From assembly GCA_900544235.1 (NCBI GenBank), contig UQUL01000038.1, positions 1 to 18,780 on the forward strand: a stretch of DNA of 18,780 nucleotides. Reading direction: 5' to 3'. Every line of letters starts with the position of its first letter. Positions within the stretch are counted from its first letter, which is position 1. The notes beneath the pieces are model-generated. The model was not told the DNA's origin and ran no database searches. It was given only the letters and a program-made list of their open reading frames with translations. Below are positions 14,541-18,780 of this stretch, in pieces. The stretch is from an uncultured Collinsella sp. GTDB lineage: Bacteria; Actinomycetota; Coriobacteriia; Coriobacteriales; Coriobacteriaceae. The translations under genes and the position numbers were made by a program.

Positions 14541-16421
14541 CTAAATCGTGGGAAACGCGACGACATCGGCGGGGCGTGCCAACGTCTCGGCAATACGGTC
14601 TTGCACCTCGAGCAGGCAGTCGAGCAACAGCGGGTTAAAGGTGCCGCACTTACCGTCCAGGATCATCTGGATCGCCTCCTCGTGCGGGATAGCGTCCTTG
14701 TACACGCGCACGCTCGTCAACGCATCGTACACGTCAGCCACCGAAACCACCTGTGCGGCGATGGGAATCTGGTTGCCCTTAAGGCCATCGGGATAGCCCT
14801 TGCCGTCCCAGCGCTCGTGGTGCCAACGCGCAATCTGGTACGCATATTCCATAAGCGCATTGCCGACGTGATGTCGGCCCAGCTCAAGCAACATGTCGGC
14901 GCCCATCGTGGTATGCGTCTTCATAATCTCGAACTCCTCGGGCGTAAGGCGCCCGGGTTTGTTGAGAATCGCATCGTCAATCGACATCTTGCCGATATCG
15001 TGCAGCGCCGAAGCCAGGGCAATCGTGGAGCGTTCCTCGTTGTCGAGGGAAATGGTGTCGCTACGCTGGACCAGACAGCCAAGCAGCAGCTCGGTCAGCT
15101 TTTCGATATTCGTAACGTGCCTGCCGCTCTCGCCATTGCGAAGTTCCATGACGCCGGCCATGATGTCGATGAGCATGCGACTGTTCTTGACGCGCTCGTT
15201 GTACTGCTGGGACAGCAAACTCGTCAGGCGGCGCTGTTTGGCGTATAGGCGGATGGTGTTGCTTACACGCCGGCGCACGACACGGGAGTCAAACGGGCGG
15301 TTGATATAGTCCGAGGCGCCCAGCTCGTACGCGCGCAGAACCATATCATCGGAATCTTCGCTCGATATCATGATGAAAGGCAGATTGTCGATACCCGATC
15401 GGCGCGACAGATCGGCCAGCACCTTAAAGCCGCTTATGCCCGGCATGACAATATCCAGCAGCACGAGCGACAACTCATCGCCATAGCGGTCGACCATGTC
15501 GAGCGCCGTACGACCGTTATCGGCCTCGAGGATGCAATACTCGTCCTTGAGCATCTCGTTGAGAATGGCTCGGTTCATCTCGGAGTCATCGACAATAAGC
15601 ACCAAAGGCTTTTCGCTTTGGAGGGCCTCGATGGAATCGGCATCGGTCACGACTGAACCGGCTTTTGCCTTAGCGCGGCTCAGTAACTGTACAGCGCGGC
15701 CAACGCCCTCGTCGACCGTCTCGCCATGAATGCGAACGCCACCAACACATGCCGTCAAGCTCACGTACTCATGGCCCGGAACAATCGTGGAACGAACGGC
15801 ATCGGACACCTGATGCAGGCGACGGGTGAAGTCATCGGAGGGAATATTGGGCATGACGACCACAAACTTGTCGCAGCCATAGCGTACGAGCTCGTCAGTC
15901 GAACGAATCCCGCTGCGTATGGCCGTCGCCACGGCACCGAGCGCAAGGTCGCCGGCATGACGGCCACACGTATCGTTGAAGACCCTAAAATCATCAAGGT
16001 CAATCACCGCAACGCCGGCATTCATGCGGGCGCTACGGAGCTTTTCCTCGTAATATCGGCGATTGCGCACACTCGTCAGCACGTCGGTGTAGACGAGGTC
16101 CTCTTCTGCAGCCTCTTGCTCATCGATCGGACGCACCATCAGCAGGACGTGAGGCTCGCCCTCGACCTTTAGAGGGCGTAGGCGGGCGCGGTACTCAACA
16201 CCATCGTTGAGCAGTTGCTCCGACACCTCATCGGAATCTGCCAAGGCCTCAAGACTCGACTGACGCAGACAAGGGCACCGATTGCCGGCGAGCAGGCAGT
16301 TAGGCTCGCTCTTAATCTGATCGGCCGACAGCAAACGCACCACGGGGTAGGTCTTCGCGACGCGGGCGACCTCAGCGGCAGCCTCCTCGTCGGTTAGATT
16401 GACCTCGTGATTTTTGAGCAT
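14541..16421 (-). CDS. PAS-like / degenerate GGDEF / REC / HD-GYP response regulator
   Basis: This multidomain cytoplasmic signalling protein has 626 residues. Residues 1-100 form a PAS-like region with three cysteines (Cys42, Cys49, Cys51). Residues 105-265 are GGDEF-like: the metal-binding part is normal (DLDDFRVFND), but the active-site motif reads YGCDKF (181-186) instead of GGDEF, so cyclase activity is unlikely. Residues 272-390 are a receiver with Asp278-Asp279 and phospho-acceptor Asp323 (LLDIVMPG); the usual Lys is Arg375 (NRPF). Residues 395-615 are an HD-GYP phosphodiesterase with intact HDIGK (474-478) and HHERWDGKGYP (534-544). The likely output is phosphorylation-controlled hydrolysis of c-di-GMP. 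GAAAGGG precedes the ATG. It is followed by the HPt gene. Confidence 0.9.
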   Translation of the reverse strand: MLKNHEVNLTDEEAAAEVARVAKTYPVVRLLSADQIKSEPNCLLAGNRCPCLRQSSLEALADSDEVSEQLLNDGVEYRARLRPLKVEGEPHVLLMVRPIDEQEAAEEDLVYTDVLTSVRNRRYYEEKLRSARMNAGVAVIDLDDFRVFNDTCGRHAGDLALGAVATAIRSGIRSTDELVRYGCDKFVVVMPNIPSDDFTRRLHQVSDAVRSTIVPGHEYVSLTACVGGVRIHGETVDEGVGRAVQLLSRAKAKAGSVVTDADSIEALQSEKPLVLIVDDSEMNRAILNEMLKDEYCILEADNGRTALDMVDRYGDELSLVLLDIVMPGISGFKVLADLSRRSGIDNLPFIMISSEDSDDMVLRAYELGASDYINRPFDSRVVRRRVSNTIRLYAKQRRLTSLLSQQYNERVKNSRMLIDIMAGVMELRNGESGRHVTNIEKLTELLLGCLVQRSDTISLDNEERSTIALASALHDIGKMSIDDAILNKPGRLTPEEFEIMKTHTTMGADMLLELGRHHVGNALMEYAYQIARWHHERWDGKGYPDGLKGNQIPIAAQVVSVADVYDALTSVRVYKDAIPHEEAIQMILDGKCGTFNPLLLDCLLEVQDRIAETLARPADVVAFPTI

Positions 16422-16632
16422 ATGGGGCCCTTTCGATAGTTTCGCATGGTAGCGGTGGGTTCCAAATGCTACAAGGGTAACACCTTGCCGATGCAGGTAA
16501 GCACGTGAATGCTGTTACATTTTTATGACCTGGCAAACGGCGGTGATGGAGCCGCGGGCGCGTGGTTATTGGCGCATTCGTTAACAATGACGAAACGCTA
16601 ACAGTCCCCCTCCCCGCAGGTCATCGAGCGCG
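16422..16632. promoter_or_regulatory. Intergenic region upstream of the HD-GYP gene
   Basis: These 211 bases hold the promoter of the HD-GYP gene and the 3' end region of the alpha/beta hydrolase. A weak candidate on the minus strand is TTGTAG, 17 bases, TACCAT, ending 23 bases before the start codon. I looked for a c-di-GMP riboswitch core here and saw none. No small gene is evident. Confidence 0.3.
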
Positions 16633-17430
16633 CTAACGCTCCAAGACACCGCGAACGGCGTTTGCCGCCGTAACAGGGCGATCGCGCAGACCGTTATGCG
16701 CGCCCGGGATCGTCACGAGGGGGCAATCGAGATATTCGGCAGCCGCTCGCGTACCAGCCTCGCGGGGCGTACCGACCGAGAGCTCGCCCAAGAACACGGC
16801 CGACACCGCCTTTGACGCGCGGGCGCGCTCCCAGTCGGGAGCATATGTCATATTTGTTCCGTATTCATTGGCCATAAAGCAACGACCATTGCGCAGGGCA
16901 TGTTTGACTTCCGCTTCGGTCGTCCCAGGAGCCTCGGGGTCCAAGTCGCCGAGGGCTCCCAAGAAAAGCCGGAGCGCCCTTGAAACCTTTCCAGCCGCAA
17001 TCATATCGAGCAAAACCGGAGCTGCGCCCATGCCGACGCCTTCGGCCGACACAGCCGGCTCATGCAGAATCGCACGGGCGACGAGATGGGGTTCGGTGCG
17101 AAGAAGCTCCAGCGCCACCAACGTACCGGCGCTGTGCGCAAGCACATTTGTCGGAGCGCCGACGTGTTCGATCACGGCTTGCAGGTCGGCGGCCTGAGCG
17201 GCAAGATCATAGCTGCCGTCTGCCGCATCGCTGCTGCCACCGCAGCCGCGGCGGTCGTAGGCAATTACGCGGTAGTTGCGGCTGAGCTCACAAGCGATAC
17301 CGTCGAAAAATGTGCCGTCGACACAAGCGCCGTGCACGCACACCAAGGCAGGAGCATCAGGCGACACATCCGGGCCGGCATATTCGCGACAGGCAATCGT
17401 GGTGCCCGCATTCTCGACCGTAAAATCCAT
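16633..17430 (-). CDS. Alpha/beta-hydrolase fold protein
   Basis: This predicted soluble hydrolase of 265 residues has the full catalytic framework: oxyanion motif VHGACVDG (His33-Gly34), the segment YDRRGCGGSS (58-67) typical of this fold, nucleophile Ser100 in AHSAG, probable acid Glu216 in FLGELSVGT, and His245 in GAHNGL. The nucleophile elbow has Ala in place of the usual first Gly, which is tolerated in the family. Esterase, lactonase or C-C hydrolase are all possible and the substrate cannot be named. The ATG at 17430 has no strong Shine-Dalgarno sequence. It is divergent from the radical SAM gene. No clear terminator follows. Confidence 0.85.
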   Translation of the reverse strand: MDFTVENAGTTIACREYAGPDVSPDAPALVCVHGACVDGTFFDGIACELSRNYRVIAYDRRGCGGSSDAADGSYDLAAQAADLQAVIEHVGAPTNVLAHSAGTLVALELLRTEPHLVARAILHEPAVSAEGVGMGAAPVLLDMIAAGKVSRALRLFLGALGDLDPEAPGTTEAEVKHALRNGRCFMANEYGTNMTYAPDWERARASKAVSAVFLGELSVGTPREAGTRAAAEYLDCPLVTIPGAHNGLRDRPVTAANAVRGVLER

Positions 17431-17655
17431 GTTGTGCCCCCATCATCAACGCCCATCCAGTTGCACGTCAGTACGGTTGGATGGACCCGTATTGCCTTAC
17501 GCCTTGTTAGCAGATTAACTGTACCCGACCCGAGGCTTTTCATGGCACGGCATAATGAGCGACGTGAAAAAACGAAACTTGTAAAGCAAGAGCCCGCACC
17601 TTGCTTTGGAGCCGATGCTATGCTTAGGCACAATTGTCTTGAGGAGCATATGCCT
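17431..17655. promoter_or_regulatory. Divergent intergenic region with two small hairpins and an extended -10
   Basis: These 225 bases separate divergent genes. Two inverted repeats are visible: CCATCCA/TGGATGG (17453-17459 with 17478-17484) and AAAGCAAG/CTTGCTTT (17583-17590 with 17600-17607). TGCTATGCT (17616-17624) fits an extended -10 for the radical SAM gene, leaving a leader of about 25 nt. I see no small gene here. Confidence 0.45.
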
Positions 17656-18432
17656 ATGTCTACGTTTTTGAATGCCAGCCCCATCTTTGGGCCCGTTCGC
17701 AGCCGTCGCCTGGGCCTTTCGCTCGGTGTCAACATGATGCCGGCGAGCGGCAAGATCTGCACGTTCGACTGCATCTACTGCGAAAACGGCCTCAACGCCG
17801 AGCGCCCCTGTCATGAGCCGTACAACACAGCTGCCGTGGTACTCGACGCGCTCGAGGCAAAGCTGCGCGAGATGGCAGCTGAGGGCGAGCTCCCCGATGT
17901 GATCACCTTCGCAGGCAACGGCGAGCCCACTGCTGCACCGGAGTTTCCGCAGGCCATCGCCGGCGCCGTTGCACTGCGCGACGAGCTTGCCCCAAACTCC
18001 AAGATCGTCGTGCTCTCCAACGGCACGCGCGCCGACCGTCCCGAGGTACACGATGCGCTCATGATGGTCGACGACAACATCCTCAAGCTCGATACGGTCG
18101 ACCCGGCATTTATCCAGCTGCTCGACCAGCCCGTTGGCCCCTACGACGTCGAGCACCAGATTGAGACGTTCGCAAGCTTTGACGGTCATGTCATTATCCA
18201 GACGATCTTCTTGACCGGCGAGTATCAGGGCAAGCTCATCGACAACACCGGCGAGGAGTACGTTGCCCCCTGGCTCACGGCGCTTGAGCGCATTCGCCCA
18301 CAAGAAGCAACCATCTACACGGTAGCGCGCGAGACACCGGTCGCCGGCCTTGCCAAGGCAGCACCCGAGGTGCTCGACACGATCGCTGCACGCGTGCGCG
18401 CCCTCGGCATCCCCTGCCAGGTGAGCTACTAG
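17656..18432 (+). CDS. Radical SAM protein (COG0731-like, function unknown)
   Basis: This is a radical S-adenosylmethionine enzyme of about 258 residues. It begins with FGPVRSRRLGLSLGVNMMP, which is characteristic of a widespread bacterial family, and carries the cluster motif CTFDCIYC (Cys35, Cys39, Cys42) that binds the 4Fe-4S cluster. The GNGEPT motif contributes to SAM binding. No auxiliary-cluster cysteine group or extra domain is seen. Relatives are distantly related to wyosine-type tRNA-modifying enzymes, but the bacterial members have no settled reaction. GAGGAG (17641-17646) lies nine bases before the ATG at 17656; an ATG two codons earlier (17650) is also possible but very close. 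The reading frame stays open far upstream without start signals, which I discount. Confidence 0.87.
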   Translation: MSTFLNASPIFGPVRSRRLGLSLGVNMMPASGKICTFDCIYCENGLNAERPCHEPYNTAAVVLDALEAKLREMAAEGELPDVITFAGNGEPTAAPEFPQAIAGAVALRDELAPNSKIVVLSNGTRADRPEVHDALMMVDDNILKLDTVDPAFIQLLDQPVGPYDVEHQIETFASFDGHVIIQTIFLTGEYQGKLIDNTGEEYVAPWLTALERIRPQEATIYTVARETPVAGLAKAAPEVLDTIAARVRALGIPCQVSY

Positions 18433-18473
18433 CAAAACCACGCAGCAGCCAGTGTCCGCCATCCTACTCCATC

Positions 18474-18540
18474 AGTTGCGGTGATATAGTTCCTGTTTAT
18501 GCTGTTAAACCGCTTAAATCGGAACTATATCACCGCAACT
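18474..18540. repeat. Perfect 20-bp inverted repeat (GATATAGTTCC type)
   Basis: The arms AGTTGCGGTGATATAGTTCC (18474-18493) and its exact complement (18521-18540) enclose a 27-nt loop. It begins 41 bases after the radical SAM stop, and the right arm runs into TTTATGG, so it may end that transcript. The long loop and perfect arms are unlike an ordinary terminator. Architecture matches the element at 14073-14136, but the sequence differs. Confidence 0.88.
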
Positions 18541-18561
18541 TTTATGGACGCGTGAGTGGGC

Positions 18562-18567
18562 TATACT
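18562..18567 (+). promoter_or_regulatory. -10 box of the methionine aminopeptidase gene
   Basis: TATACT matches the -10 consensus at five of six positions and lies 25 bases before the ATG at 18593. No good -35 is seen at 17 bases; that position overlaps the right arm of the inverted repeat. Confidence 0.45.
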
Positions 18568-18592
18568 AGCTGCGGATGAAAGGAAGTTAGCC

Positions 18593-18732
18593 ATGTATGA
18601 CAAAGGACCCGTACCCGGCCGCAACGACGCCTGCTGGTGCGGCAGCGGCAAAAAATATAAGAAATGTCACAGCGCCTTCGACGAGCGCCTCGAGCGCCTG
18701 TGGGAGGAGGGCTGGGAGGTTCTGCCCCGTAC
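18593..18732 (+). CDS. map: Methionine aminopeptidase with N-terminal SEC-C motif, 5' fragment
   Basis: Only the first 46 codons are present. They encode MYDKGPVPGRNDACWCGSG followed by a KKYKKCH segment: a complete SEC-C zinc-binding motif with the CxC and CH ligands, then the helical linker ERLERLWEEGWEVLP. This N-terminal extension is characteristic of type I methionine aminopeptidases, which remove the initiator methionine from new proteins; the SEC-C part is thought to aid ribosome association. AAAGGAAG lies in front of the ATG. Other SEC-C proteins are possible because the catalytic domain is absent, but the linker sequence fits this enzyme best. The gene is cut by adapter sequence from 18733, so the break is technical. 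Confidence 0.75.
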
Positions 18733-18780
18733 CTGTCTCTTATACACATCTGACGCTGCCGACGAAGCTAGAAGTGTAGA
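18733..18780. other. Nextera transposase adapter read-through (artefact)
   Basis: Bases 18733-18751 are the 19-nt Tn5 mosaic end CTGTCTCTTATACACATCT. Then come GACGCTGCCGACGA (18752-18765), an 8-nt index AGCTAGAA (18766-18773) and GTGTAGA (18774-18780), the start of the P5-side adapter. This is the reverse complement of the standard Read 1 Nextera adapter. The index is the reverse complement of TTCTAGCT, which I recall as i5 index S515. None of this is biological. Confidence 0.98.

Noticed and set aside
16422..16632. c-di-GMP riboswitch before the HD-GYP gene
   Set aside because: I looked for the GEMM core words and paired stems and did not see them.
17062..17655. Long N-terminal extension of the radical SAM protein
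   Set aside because: The frame is open only because it is antisense to the GC-rich hydrolase gene. The GAGGAG site and the family start at MSTF place the true start at 17656.
18561..18780. Small proteins reading across the 3' end on both strands
   Set aside because: They include adapter-encoded residues (MCIRDR on minus, SYTHLTLPT on plus) and have no start signals or family features.

Overview
The window is a composite of two unrelated genomes and ends in sequencing adapter. Bases 1 to about 2,470 are AT-rich, with Bacteroides-type codon use. They hold a periplasmic-sensor fragment of a hybrid two-component system, a promoter box of the Bacteroidota type (TAACTTTG), and the terminator and 3' end of another gene. 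From about 2,475 to 18,732 the DNA is GC-rich and looks like a gut Actinomycetota of the Coriobacteriia, most like Collinsella. This placement is by gene content, codon use and intergenic style, not by a search. Bases 18,733-18,780 are Nextera adapter read-through. The simplest reading is a chimeric, untrimmed metagenomic or single-cell contig. Most of the coriobacterial part can be read as a normal contiguous genome.

Layout of the coriobacterial part. (1) 2.4-3.6 kb, minus strand: an HD-domain phosphohydrolase and a CmpB-type membrane protein whose C-terminus is replaced by foreign sequence at the junction. (2) 3.9-5.6 kb, plus strand: a divergent Dxs-family enzyme with a strong terminator. 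(3) 5.7-6.0 kb: an intergenic block of three long inverted repeats sharing the word CTGTAACA, plus a fourth, unrelated hairpin. (4) 6.0-10.4 kb, plus strand: a polar amino-acid ABC transporter operon (lipoprotein, two permeases, ATPase), then a C26-family gamma-glutamyl hydrolase. A clear promoter precedes it and a probable bidirectional terminator follows. (5) 10.5-13.9 kb, minus strand, visibly lower GC: a DUF2975-like membrane protein and a YozG-type HTH regulator, then a BcrA/LanF-like ABC ATPase with two membrane subunits. The two promoter regions share operator-like words. (6) 14.1-16.4 kb, minus strand: a PAS/degenerate-GGDEF/REC/HD-GYP protein followed by an HPt protein, that is, c-di-GMP hydrolysis joined to a phosphorelay. 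(7) 16.6-18.7 kb: an alpha/beta hydrolase, a divergently transcribed radical SAM protein, and the start of a SEC-C methionine aminopeptidase cut off by the adapter.

Functionally, the transporter and hydrolase fit uptake and breakdown of glutamate or gamma-glutamyl compounds. The 10.5-13.9 kb island looks like a self-regulated efflux or immunity cassette. The HD-GYP/HPt pair is a signalling output module whose kinase is not in the window. The most unusual DNA is intergenic: several families of near-perfect 17-23 bp inverted repeats with 13-28 nt loops.
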